21,624 bases of DNA, taken from a virus. Below the pieces are notes generated by a model. The model was not told the DNA's origin. It worked only from the letters and a program-made list of their open reading frames with translations, and did not search any database. The translations under genes and the position numbers were made by a program. The DNA is taken from the IMG/VR virus record IMGVR_UViG_3300009181_000406, positions 1-21,624 of that record, one strand, 5' to 3'. Within the stretch, counting starts at the first letter, position 1. Each line of letters begins with the position of its first letter. This document shows positions 1-6,901 of this stretch, in pieces.

Positions 1-357
1 AGAATAGAGCGCAGCCAGACCATTGTGGCCAATAGGGAAGCTGTTGCGTATAGCTTACTGACAATGGCTAATACCAAGATTACAGATATCTTTGAGTGGG
101 ACTCGATGGGTAACGTCACAGTTAAAGCATCGAAAGATATCCCAGAACACGCACTGCAAAGCATTAAGAAGATCAGCCAAAAGGTTGATCGAGATGGGAA
201 CTCTACAATTGAGCTAGAGTTGTTTGATAAGGTAGCAGTATTGCGGATATTGGCCAAGGCCAGTGGGCTACTGGATACCCCCGATGATGGACAAAAGCCA
301 AGTGTTATTGGTGTCAATATTCATGGCCCTGATATACAAGATGTGGAGACTCATTGA
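1..357 (+). CDS. terS: Terminase small subunit, C-terminal part (5'-truncated by window)
   Basis: The frame is open from the first base, so this is the C-terminal 118 codons of a longer gene. The GTG at 25 is only an internal codon. The pattern of an alpha-helical start followed by TKITDIFEWDSMGNVTVKAS and a 'IPEHALQSIKKIS' segment is typical of the C-terminal half of Terminase_2-type small subunits, where the DNA-binding HTH (here outside the window) is followed by an oligomerisation helix and a short beta hairpin. The role is to recognise phage DNA and recruit or regulate the large subunit. It lies directly upstream of, and overlaps by 4 nt (TTGA), the large terminase gene, which supports the call. 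The assignment rests on sequence pattern and position only. Confidence 0.75.
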   Translation, partial: RIERSQTIVANREAVAYSLLTMANTKITDIFEWDSMGNVTVKASKDIPEHALQSIKKISQKVDRDGNSTIELELFDKVAVLRILAKASGLLDTPDDGQKPSVIGVNIHGPDIQDVETH

Positions 358-1892
358 GCAATCCTGATCAACTCACAGGCATCAACATAGATCTTAGATC
401 TAGCCCCACAGCATTTAAATTCTTGCAAGACAAAAACTTTGTCTCTGGCCTCATGGGTCCAGTCGGTAGTGGCAAGTCCTATGTCTGCGCTGCCAAAATT
501 ATGATCAAGGCTGTCCAGCAAAAAGCTTCTCCTGTGGATGGCATTCGGTATAGCAGATTTGTAATTGTCAGAAATAGTTATCCAGAACTCAAGACCACAA
601 CCTTAAAGACCTGGGCAGATCTCTTTCCTGAGAATGTCTATGGTCCTATTTTGCACACTCCACCTATCACGCATCACATTAAGCTGCCACCCAGAGGAGA
701 CGCTGCAGGCATTGACTGCGAAGTGATTTTCTTGGCGCTTGACCAACCTAAAGATGTCAGAAAGTTGTTGTCTCTAGAGTTGACTGGCGCCTGGGTGAAC
801 GAGGCTAAAGAATTGCCCAAAGCTGTGATTGATGGTCTGACTCATAGGGTTGGCAGATATCCAACCAAACGAGATGGCGGTGCAACATGGCATGGTATCT
901 GGATGGATACCAACCCAATGGATGATGACCATTGGTGGCACAAGATTGCCGAGAAAGAACCCATCATTGGTAAGTATGCTTGGAAGTTTTACAAGCAGCC
1001 AGGCGGTGTAATTGAAGTGCCATCAGATTTGCTACCTGAGAACCCAGAAGCTAATGATCATATCTTTGCATCTGCTAAGTGGTGGAAGATTAACCCCAAG
1101 GCTGAGAATTTAAAGAACCTACCGCCTGGTTACTATCTCCAACAGCTACCAGGCAAAACACTAGATTGGATCAGATGCTATGCCGAGGGCAAATATACCT
1201 TTGTGCAAGATGGTAAATCTGTTTGGCCTGAGTACGATGACAACATAATGAGCGCAGATCTTGAGCCTGATCCTAATCTACCTATACAGATAGGGCTAGA
1301 CTTTGGTTTGACACCAGCTGCAGTCTTTGGCCAACGCCATCCTAGTGGCCAGTGGCGTGTCTTGCATGAGATTGTTACCTTTGACATGGGGCTAGAGCGC
1401 TTTGGCACTGCACTATTGGCTGAGTTACAGAGTAAGTTTCCCAAGTATGAAGTGCGGATATGGGGCGATCCTGCTGGTTTACAGCGAGATGCAATCTATG
1501 AAACTACAGCATTCGAGTATTTGCAAAGTTTAGGACTCAGAGCAGAGCCAACAGCTACCAATGACTTTAAGGCCAGACGAGAAGCAGCCTCCGCACCCAT
1601 GAATAGACTGGTTATGGGTAAGCCTGGGCTACTGATCAACAAGAATTGCAAGTTATTGCGTAAGAGTTTGTCAGGTGGCTACCACTTTAAAAGGATTGCA
1701 GTGGGTGCTGGACAAGAAAGGTTCAGAGATACACCTAATAAGAATGAACACTCACACGTTGGTGACGCATTTGGGTACTTGCTTACAGGTGGTGGTGAGT
1801 ATCGTCAGCTTACAAGGGGTACAAACCGCACCAGTAGCAAGACATTTGTTGCACCAACCATAGCAACTGACGATTTTGATGTCTTTGCCTAG
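354..1892 (+). CDS. terL: Terminase large subunit (ATPase and nuclease)
   Basis: Motor and nuclease that pumps DNA into the procapsid through the portal and cuts the concatemer. Of 512 aa, the N-terminal ATPase shows Walker A GPVGSGKS (35-42), a Walker B-like segment with acidic end TGAWVNEAKEL (144-154, catalytic-type E150) and a coupling-motif-like MDTNP (184-188). The C-terminal RNase H-like nuclease has the usual three acidic clusters: GLDFG (D316), WGDPAG (D372) and HVGDAFGY (D471). Length and domain order fit a Terminase_6/6C protein. The start is TTG at 354 in a TTGA overlap with terS; GGAG at 345-348 lies 5 nt upstream, and the first in-frame ATG (453) would remove residues just before Walker A. 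All catalytic residues appear intact. Confidence 0.95.
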   Translation: MSNPDQLTGINIDLRSSPTAFKFLQDKNFVSGLMGPVGSGKSYVCAAKIMIKAVQQKASPVDGIRYSRFVIVRNSYPELKTTTLKTWADLFPENVYGPILHTPPITHHIKLPPRGDAAGIDCEVIFLALDQPKDVRKLLSLELTGAWVNEAKELPKAVIDGLTHRVGRYPTKRDGGATWHGIWMDTNPMDDDHWWHKIAEKEPIIGKYAWKFYKQPGGVIEVPSDLLPENPEANDHIFASAKWWKINPKAENLKNLPPGYYLQQLPGKTLDWIRCYAEGKYTFVQDGKSVWPEYDDNIMSADLEPDPNLPIQIGLDFGLTPAAVFGQRHPSGQWRVLHEIVTFDMGLERFGTALLAELQSKFPKYEVRIWGDPAGLQRDAIYETTAFEYLQSLGLRAEPTATNDFKARREAASAPMNRLVMGKPGLLINKNCKLLRKSLSGGYHFKRIAVGAGQERFRDTPNKNEHSHVGDAFGYLLTGGGEYRQLTRGTNRTSSKTFVAPTIATDDFDVFA

Positions 1893-2361
1893 CGTATTTG
1901 ACTCTTTACCCGAAATGCCTGGTTTGTCATGGGTTCCATTCCATGCAGGCCATGTTGCCGTGATGAATGTCAAAGCTCAGAACTTTCAAGCAGTCTCTAA
2001 AGCGGTAGATATTGGTGCAATGATGGAAATGCAGTCCAGACTTGGTAATGCTATCACTGCGATCCTCCACGGCAGACCCGTTGCCTGCTTTGGCTCAGTC
2101 CCACTGTGGGTGGGGGTTGAGGAGATGTGGTGTTTTATAGAGGAGCGAGGGCGAAAATACCCAAAGACTTTGACAAGAGCTGCCATTTGCTATCGTGATT
2201 ACAGAGTGATAGCTAAAAACTTGCACAGGATGCAAATTACTGTACGATGCGAAGACTTGAGAGCTGTGAGGTGGGGTACTGGCATTGGCTTTGAGATAGA
2301 AGGTCTGATGAAAAAGTATGGCCCTGATCAAGCAGATTTTTTTATGATGTCAAGGAGTTAA
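1879..2361 (+). CDS. GNAT-fold phage protein, T7 gp13-like (internal virion protein A family)
   Basis: A 160-aa protein with the hallmarks of the phage GNAT-like family that includes T7 gp13. A central segment (about residues 65-80) reads GRPVACFGSVPLWVGVEEMW, followed by a helix with LTRAA. The C-terminal half has the acetyltransferase-like ending LHRMQITV, then AVRWGTGIGFEIEGLMKKYGPD, typical of GNAT motifs A/B. In T7, gp13 is needed for virion morphogenesis; catalytic acetyltransferase activity is not established for the family. ATG 1879 is preferred over the adjacent TTG at 1876. The gene overlaps terL by 14 nt in another frame. Its position beside terL, instead of after the tail tube as in T7, is notable. 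It could alternatively modify a host protein. Confidence 0.8.
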   Translation: MSLPSVFDSLPEMPGLSWVPFHAGHVAVMNVKAQNFQAVSKAVDIGAMMEMQSRLGNAITAILHGRPVACFGSVPLWVGVEEMWCFIEERGRKYPKTLTRAAICYRDYRVIAKNLHRMQITVRCEDLRAVRWGTGIGFEIEGLMKKYGPDQADFFMMSRS

Positions 2362-2363
2362 AC

Positions 2364-2597
2364 ATGAGTTTTTTATTGCCTAGTAGTGGATCTTCAGCAG
2401 CAGCCGAGAAACAAATCGAGTTGCAAAAAGAGCAGATTACTAAACAAGATACACAACTTGCTGCACAAGAAACTAATCTTGCACAAAAGACTCAAGCTGG
2501 CATGAAGGCTAGACGAGGTGGCGGTTTACGCTCATTGCTCTCATCTGAACGCACAGATAGTGAACTTGGAGTTACTTCTAAACTGGGTGGAATGTAA
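2364..2597 (+). CDS. Small coiled-coil hypothetical protein
   Basis: A 77-aa protein that I do not recognise as a named family. Residues about 12-45 are a Gln/Lys/Glu/Ala-rich amphipathic helix (KQIELQKEQITKQDTQLAAQ) that should form a coiled coil. The C-terminal third is basic and glycine-rich (KARRGGGLRSLLSSE). A good Shine-Dalgarno AAGGAG sits at 2354-2359 ahead of ATG 2364, just downstream of the gp13-like stop codon, and its own stop overlaps the next ATG (TAATG). The spacing and RBS make it a real gene. Small proteins of this shape are common next to gp13-like genes in environmental podoviruses, but no function can be given. Confidence 0.75.
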   Translation: MSFLLPSSGSSAAAEKQIELQKEQITKQDTQLAAQETNLAQKTQAGMKARRGGGLRSLLSSERTDSELGVTSKLGGM

Positions 2598-2761
2598 TGC
2601 CAGACCACATGAAATCCAAGATGCAAGACAAAGTGCATAAGGTGATGAAAGAGTATTCCACTGGAAAACTCAAATCTTCTAGCGGTCAAAAGGTCAAGTC
2701 TCGCCAACAAGCAATTGCTATTGGTATGAGCGAGGCCGAGGCTCTCAAGAAGAAAAAATAA
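2597..2761 (+). CDS. 54-aa basic protein resembling DUF6496
   Basis: A short gene starting at ATG 2597 (sharing one base with the upstream TAA) and ending TAA 2759-2761, immediately followed by the next ATG. The 54-aa product is very lysine-rich. It contains HKVMKEYSTGKLKSSSGQKV, then KSRQQAIAIGMSEAEALKKK. The pattern 'M-x-E-[FY]-x-x-G-x-L-x-S...G-x-x-V-K-[SN]-R-x-Q-A-I-A-I-[AG]-[LM]-S-E-A' is the one I associate with DUF6496-type small proteins found in phages and bacteria. The high positive charge suggests nucleic acid binding, which is inference. The perfect head-to-tail packing between two genes and the family-like sequence make it coding despite its size. Confidence 0.8.
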   Translation: MPDHMKSKMQDKVHKVMKEYSTGKLKSSSGQKVKSRQQAIAIGMSEAEALKKKK

Positions 2762-3355
2762 ATGGCAGTGATTTACGTCACCAGAGAGTCTGAGAATCAG
2801 AGCGCACAACTTATTGCTCTGACTCATAAGAACAATGCTGGCGTACAAGTAGTAGGTGGGGCTGATGCTCCAACCATTACTATTGATGTAAACCACCAAC
2901 GCAACCATGATGGCCGAGCGTTTTATGCGTACAAGATTGCATCTGATACTGTTCCACTTGCAGCTGGCGCCAGCATTGATATCGTGTTGGCATCTCCATC
3001 TGGTGTATATCCACACGTAACGCTAGATGCAATGTCTCTTGGTGATGCAGAAATGTACATCTATGAAGGCACATCTACAACTGGTGGCACAGCGTTTACT
3101 GCAGTTAACCGAAACAGAAACTATACAGTGAGTAATCCTAGCCAAGTGGCTATGGTAATCAACCCAACAGTAACGTCTGTTGGCACTGAAATAAACGCAT
3201 TGATTATTCCTGGTGGATCTGGCAAAAAAGCTAGTGGTGGATCTGGCGGTTTATTAGAATTTGTTTTAAAACCATTGACCAACTATCTGTTTAGATTAAC
3301 CAATGTAAACGGCACTGCACACGCTGCTTACCTAACCCTAGAGTGGTACGAATAA
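2762..3355 (+). CDS. Hypothetical beta-rich protein, probable virion component
   Basis: A 197-aa protein with ATG directly abutting the preceding TAA and stop codon overlapping the next start by 1 nt. The sequence is dominated by alternating hydrophobic and polar beta strands and has a short glycine/serine linker (about residues 155-167, GGSGKKASGGSGG). It closes with a strand pair around LTNYLFRLTN and AYLTLEWYE. This looks like a jelly-roll or beta-sandwich virion protein such as a head or neck fibre or decoration protein, but no catalytic motif or named family is recognisable. Its position before the portal fits a structural role. Function is inferred from fold-like composition and context only. 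Confidence 0.7.
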   Translation: MAVIYVTRESENQSAQLIALTHKNNAGVQVVGGADAPTITIDVNHQRNHDGRAFYAYKIASDTVPLAAGASIDIVLASPSGVYPHVTLDAMSLGDAEMYIYEGTSTTGGTAFTAVNRNRNYTVSNPSQVAMVINPTVTSVGTEINALIIPGGSGKKASGGSGGLLEFVLKPLTNYLFRLTNVNGTAHAAYLTLEWYE

Positions 3356-3822
3356 TGGCAACAAACATGATGATGCAAGCTGAAGATGAAGCTGCAGGCG
3401 AAGGTGAATACCAATGCCCACTGGCTACCAGTGATGTTAAAACTAATTTGAAAAACAGAAACTGGGCATTTGAGAATGTCGGCTATGGGCCAGCTAACCC
3501 TCTTGATGAAAAAAACAACGAAGTATTTTGGTTGCGTAAAGCGGTTATCTGGGCTACTGTGCTTGATGAGGCAAGAGGTATGCGTTGCGGTAACTGCGCT
3601 GCATTTATTGAAACGTCATTCATGCTCGACTGCATCAAGAACGGCATTGAAGCTAAGAACCCTGCAGAGGAGTCTGGCTATGACGAGGATGTTATGCAAG
3701 CTGCACAACTAGGATTTTGCGAGTTGTTTCACTTTAAATGTGCGGGTACACGTGTATGCGATGCGTGGCTAGTTGGTGGGCCAATCAATGATGAATTACA
3801 AGCAGATGATATGAAAGACTAA
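3355..3822 (+). CDS. Cysteine-rich protein with HiPIP-like Fe-S signature
   Basis: 155 aa from ATG 3355 (TAATG overlap with the upstream gene); the upstream GTG at 3343 is less likely because it would run into the preceding coding region. Cysteines fall at residues 21, 78, 81, 93, 122, 129 and 135. The block CGNC (78-81), then CELF (122-125), then CDAW (135-138) mirrors the C-x2-C ... C-x-L-F ... C-x-x-W signature of high-potential iron-sulfur proteins. The 12-residue gap between the last two blocks is close to the 13 of classical HiPIPs, but there is a larger insert after the CxxC. The N-terminal half carries several Trp residues. A cluster-binding or zinc-binding structural role in the head or portal region is inference. 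The redox state and metal are unknown. Confidence 0.75.
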   Translation: MATNMMMQAEDEAAGEGEYQCPLATSDVKTNLKNRNWAFENVGYGPANPLDEKNNEVFWLRKAVIWATVLDEARGMRCGNCAAFIETSFMLDCIKNGIEAKNPAEESGYDEDVMQAAQLGFCELFHFKCAGTRVCDAWLVGGPINDELQADDMKD

Positions 3823-3823
3823 T

Positions 3824-5392
3824 ATGGCTAAGATGAGTGTTGAGCAAATACTGCAAAGGCACAAGCTGGCGCAGAACAAGAAGGATGACTTTCGCAGTCT
3901 CTATGAGGATGCAATGGAGTTTGCTCTACCTCAACGCAATCTATATGGTGGTGAATACGAGGGCAAAGTAAGTGGTAAAAAGAAAATGAGTCGAGTATTT
4001 GACTCTACGGCCATCAACTCTACCCAGCGTTTTTCCAATCGTTTGCAGTCTGGCATATTCCCACCACAAAGAAAATGGTGCAGACTTGAACCTGGCACTG
4101 ATATACCAAGGCAGCGCAAATCTGAGGCACAACGTGCATTAGATCTTTACGCAGACAAGATGTTTGCTGTACTCAAGCAGTCTAATTTTGATATTGCAAT
4201 GGGTGAGTTCTTGCTCGATCTGTCTGTGGGTACTGCAGTAATGCTTGTGCAGCCAGGCGATGCGGTAAACCCCATCAACTTTATTCCTGTTCCACAATAC
4301 TTGGTCAGCTTTGAAGAAGGCGTTAATGGCCAAGTAGACAACGTGTATCGCAAGATGCGTATTAAGGGCGAGTCTATCCAGATGCAATGGAAAGATGCCA
4401 ACATACCACAAGACTTGCAACAACGTATTAGCGAAAAGCCTACAGAGGATATTGATCTCATCGAGGCTACAGTGCTTGACATAGCAAAGGGTGATTTTAA
4501 TTATTATGTTATCCACGAAAAGAGCAAGACTGAAATTGTTTATCGCAAATTAAAGTCTAGTCCTTGGGTGGTATCACGATATATGAAAGTGGCAGGGGAA
4601 ATATATGGGCGTGGACCTGTATTGACTGCATTGCCAGACATCAAGACTCTTAACAAGGTCAAAGAGTTATTGCTCAAGAATGCAAGCCTGGCCATCACTG
4701 GTGTCTACACGGCAGCTGATGATGGTGTGCTAAACCCAGCCAATGTGAAGATCACGCCTGGGGCGATCATTCCAGTGGCCAGGAATGGTGGACCACAGGG
4801 TGAGGCGCTTAAACCGCTGCCACGTGCTGGTGACTTCAACGTCTCCCAGCTGGTGATCAATGACCTGGTGCAATCCATCAAGCGCACACTGCTCGATGAG
4901 AGCCTGCCACCAGACAATATGTCGGCCAGATCTGCCACTGAGGTGGTAGAGCGCATGAAGGAGCTGGCTCAAAACCTTGGCTCTGCATTTGGACGATTGA
5001 TAAACGAAACAATGATTCCATTGGTAACCAAGATATTGGAAGTCATGGATCAAAATGGCATGATTGATTTGCCATTGCGTGTAAATGGGTTGGAGGTCAA
5101 GGTGTCTCCCGTTAGCCCATTGGCAATGGCTCAGAACATGGATGAGATTAACAACATATTGCAGTTCATGCAAATAGCACAAGGCATGGGTCCAGAGGCT
5201 CAGTTGGCTATTAAGGCAGGCGCTGCGGTGGATTACATTGCTGACAAACTAGGTGTTCCTCAGATTGTGAGAGCCACTGCCGAGGAACGTGCAGCTCTCA
5301 TGCAACAGATGGCACAGGCTGCAGCCATGGCACAACAGCAGCAGCAGACCTTACCAGCGCCAGCAGCTGCAGCACCAGCGGGAGGTATGTAA
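3824..5392 (+). CDS. Portal (head-to-tail connector) protein
   Basis: A 522-aa protein of the podovirus head-tail connecting family (T7 gp8-like). It would form the dodecameric ring at one vertex through which terminase packages DNA and onto which the tail tube assembles. Diagnostic features are an N-terminal LYEDAMEFALPQ segment, the FDSTAINSTQRFSNRLQSGI block, a central RYMKVAGEIYGRGPVLTALP block and a later PPDNMSARSATEVVERM block, in the order usual for this family. Length matches T7 gp8 (about 536 aa). The C-terminus (about 490-522) is a low-complexity Gln/Ala/Pro tail. A stretch within the gene (about 4690-4975) is clearly more GC-rich than its surroundings. The ATG lies 1 nt after the upstream stop. 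Confidence 0.95.
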   Translation: MAKMSVEQILQRHKLAQNKKDDFRSLYEDAMEFALPQRNLYGGEYEGKVSGKKKMSRVFDSTAINSTQRFSNRLQSGIFPPQRKWCRLEPGTDIPRQRKSEAQRALDLYADKMFAVLKQSNFDIAMGEFLLDLSVGTAVMLVQPGDAVNPINFIPVPQYLVSFEEGVNGQVDNVYRKMRIKGESIQMQWKDANIPQDLQQRISEKPTEDIDLIEATVLDIAKGDFNYYVIHEKSKTEIVYRKLKSSPWVVSRYMKVAGEIYGRGPVLTALPDIKTLNKVKELLLKNASLAITGVYTAADDGVLNPANVKITPGAIIPVARNGGPQGEALKPLPRAGDFNVSQLVINDLVQSIKRTLLDESLPPDNMSARSATEVVERMKELAQNLGSAFGRLINETMIPLVTKILEVMDQNGMIDLPLRVNGLEVKVSPVSPLAMAQNMDEINNILQFMQIAQGMGPEAQLAIKAGAAVDYIADKLGVPQIVRATAEERAALMQQMAQAAAMAQQQQQTLPAPAAAAPAGGM

Positions 5393-5715
5393 TGGACTAT
5401 GGTCAAAGAGCAGACAAAACTCAAAAAGGCATGGGGTTCTTTGGTGAATTAAAGCGCCCTGGTGGTGGTGTATCTACTGAGATATCGATAGGCGTAGGCA
5501 TCTATGGCAAAGAGATGGAGATTCCACTAATAGTCCCATCTTTGTCTAAGCAAGAGTTGGATTACTTACTAAAGACGCCAGTTAAATCATCTAAATTTTT
5601 TGACAATATGCCACCGTCCATATTGCAAAAAGCTATGGATCACGCAAAGGTGCGAGTTGACCAGGAGAAGTCTCCATTTGCTGGACCTGACGAAATCATG
5701 GAGCCACCTAAGTGA
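5392..5715 (+). CDS. Conserved small phage protein between portal and scaffold
   Basis: A 107-aa product starting with ATG in a TAATG overlap with the portal. The family pattern is familiar from many phage genomes: KGMGFFGELKRPGGGVSTEI, then ISIGVGIYGKEMEIPLIVPS, a helix SKQELDYLLK, and a closing helix with MDHAKVRVDQEKSPFAG. I know such proteins only as uncharacterised phage proteins in the head gene cluster. No catalytic motif, signal peptide or membrane segment is visible. Its tight coupling to the portal gene and the Bbp19-like gene suggests a morphogenesis role, which is inference. Confidence 0.8.
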   Translation: MDYGQRADKTQKGMGFFGELKRPGGGVSTEISIGVGIYGKEMEIPLIVPSLSKQELDYLLKTPVKSSKFFDNMPPSILQKAMDHAKVRVDQEKSPFAGPDEIMEPPK

Positions 5716-5969
5716 GCGGGTGGGATGACCTAGAGGCAGAGCCTGCTGCCTATGAACCTGATCAAGACAGGGTAGATCTGAACCTCCAGGTGGCAAAAAC
5801 CTTTGCCAGCGCTGAAGGTCAAAAAGTGTTGGCGTGGCTGCGAGAGTTTTATCTTGAGCAACCATGTTGGCAACCAGGCTCGGAGTCTTCACTAGGAATG
5901 TTCAGAGAAGGACAAAACAGTGTGATCCGAGATATTGAAAACCGCATTAGAAAGGCGAAACAACGATGA
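5712..5969 (+). CDS. Bbp19-like phage protein
   Basis: 85 aa, starting at GTG 5712 in a GTGA overlap with the preceding stop; GGAG at 5700-5703 provides an RBS 8 nt upstream. The core FASAEGQKVLAWLREFYLEQ, followed by PCWQPGSESSLGMFREGQNS and a terminal basic helix IRDIENRIRKAK, matches the small Bbp19-like domain named after the Bordetella phage BPP-1 protein. These proteins sit in portal/scaffold neighbourhoods of podoviruses; biochemical function is not established to my knowledge. The stop overlaps the scaffold start (ATGA). Confidence 0.85.
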   Translation: MSGWDDLEAEPAAYEPDQDRVDLNLQVAKTFASAEGQKVLAWLREFYLEQPCWQPGSESSLGMFREGQNSVIRDIENRIRKAKQR

Positions 5970-6733
5970 GCGAAGCAAATGACAACCCTGGCCTGCTTGA
6001 ATCTGCAGCATCTGAGGATGCACCAGAGGCGCAGATAACCGAGGGCCAAGAGCAATCGATCAGTCACGTACAAGGTGACCCACAAGCAGACGATACACCA
6101 CTTGAAAGACCAGACTTTTGGCCTGAGAAGTTTTGGAACAAAGACGAAGCAGCTCCCGATTTAGAAGGAATTAGCAAGTCTTATGTAGAGTTGGAAAAGA
6201 AGTTTCGAGCTGGTGGCCACAAACCCCCAGAGAATGGCGAGTACGACATTGAGACATTGGGACTCAAAGGGGATGACCCAGTAGTGAAGTCTTATGTTGG
6301 ATGGGCGCAAAAGTATGGCATCAGCCAACAAGCTTTTGAAGACCTGGCACGGGAAGTTACAGGCATTGGCAACGACAATGTTGCACAAACGAAACAATCT
6401 ATTCAACAAGAGTTGGAAGATCTTGGACCTAATGCCAAAGCTATTGTTACCAATATGGCTCAGTGGGGTAGGGGCATGGTTAGCAAAGGTATTTGGAGCC
6501 AAGATGAGTTTACCGAGTTTACCCGCTGGGGAGACACGGCAAAGGGCATTAGAACGCTCCAAAAGTTAAGAGAGACGTATGAGGGCAGAGTGCCAACAGA
6601 GACGCTTAAAAACGATTCTGGTGGCTCTGTGTCTAAAGATGAGCTAGAGCAAATGGTAGGAAACCCTGAGTACAAGACCAATCCTGCCTATCGTGCTAAA
6701 GTTGAAAAGCTGTTCGATAAGATGTATGGTTGA
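5966..6733 (+). CDS. Capsid assembly scaffolding protein
   Basis: A 255-aa acidic protein with a disordered Glu/Asp/Gln-rich N-terminus (about 1-45), then RPDFWPEKFWNKDEAAPDLE and a helix KSYVELEKKFRA. This 'P-x-K-F-W ... LAKSYxELEKK' pattern is the usual start of the T7 gp9-type scaffold family. The remainder is mostly helical and charged, ending in a helix-turn-helix-like NPAYRAKVEKLFDKMYG, where scaffold proteins commonly contact the capsid protein. It directs procapsid assembly and leaves before DNA fills the head. It is the last gene of the upstream operon (ATGA overlap with the Bbp19-like gene) and is followed 27 nt later by a strong intrinsic terminator. Confidence 0.9.
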   Translation: MSEANDNPGLLESAASEDAPEAQITEGQEQSISHVQGDPQADDTPLERPDFWPEKFWNKDEAAPDLEGISKSYVELEKKFRAGGHKPPENGEYDIETLGLKGDDPVVKSYVGWAQKYGISQQAFEDLAREVTGIGNDNVAQTKQSIQQELEDLGPNAKAIVTNMAQWGRGMVSKGIWSQDEFTEFTRWGDTAKGIRTLQKLRETYEGRVPTETLKNDSGGSVSKDELEQMVGNPEYKTNPAYRAKVEKLFDKMYG

Positions 6734-6760
6734 GTTGGCATGATCTCCTGTTGGAGTTTG

Positions 6761-6785
6761 ACCCCTTGACAGGGGTTTTTTTTTT
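6761..6785 (+). terminator. Rho-independent terminator after the scaffold gene
   Basis: A 6-bp stem ACCCCT (6761-6766) / AGGGGT (6771-6776) with a TGAC loop is followed by an unbroken run of 10 T (6776-6785). A small CTCC/GGAG hairpin (6745-6756) precedes it. It closes the terS-to-scaffold operon and carries part of a promoter inside it (see promoter at 6766-6793). Confidence 0.88.
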
Positions 6786-6793
6786 GGCATAAT
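6766..6793 (+). promoter_or_regulatory. Sigma70 promoter P1 nested in the terminator
   Basis: A perfect -35 TTGACA (6766-6771) lies across the loop and stem of the terminator hairpin. A -10 CATAAT (6788-6793, 5 of 6 consensus) follows after 16 nt that include the terminator T-run. The predicted start is about 6799-6801. It faces the structured RNA at 6800-6901. The context flanking the -10 (GGC before, AG after) is shared with the capsid promoter at 7277-7303. Confidence 0.7.
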
Positions 6794-6799
6794 AGATTC

Positions 6800-6901
6800 T
6801 GTCAAGCATAGCAGTTAGACAACCCAAAGCCTTCAAGCTCTGGCTTTCTATCCCGAAAGGGACACGCTGCTATGTGGAAAGCTAGAACTTGAGGGTTTTT
6901 T
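6800..6901 (+). ncRNA. Candidate structured small RNA or attenuator leader
   Basis: This roughly 100-nt unit sits between promoter P1 and a second intrinsic terminator and has no plausible ORF. Two alternative folds can be drawn. Fold A is a 19-nt arm 6830-6848 pairing with 6877-6895 (one C-A mismatch, two G-U), ending in six T, which is a terminator. Fold B is a three-way junction: P1 helix CATAGCAG (6807-6814) / CTGCTATG (6867-6874), P2 AAAGCC (6826-6831) / GGCTTT (6842-6847), and P3 TCCC-GAAA-GGGA (6851-6862) with a GNRA tetraloop. P2 uses bases needed by the terminator arm, so folds A and B compete; the P1 helix alone could coexist with A as a pseudoknot. No Rfam family is recognised. Helices are read by hand. 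Confidence 0.6.
6830..6901 (+). terminator. Second intrinsic terminator, long stem
   Basis: Arms 6830-6848 and 6877-6895 form about 18 pairs including two G-U and one internal C-A mismatch, followed by TTTTTT (6896-6901). The apical part contains the TCCC-GAAA-GGGA hairpin. The stem is far longer than usual for a simple terminator, which supports a regulated or structured RNA. Confidence 0.75.

Noticed and set aside
2492-3016. 174-codon open frame on the minus strand
   Set aside because: It spans three well-packed + strand genes, and its product has shadow-like Leu/His/Cys composition.
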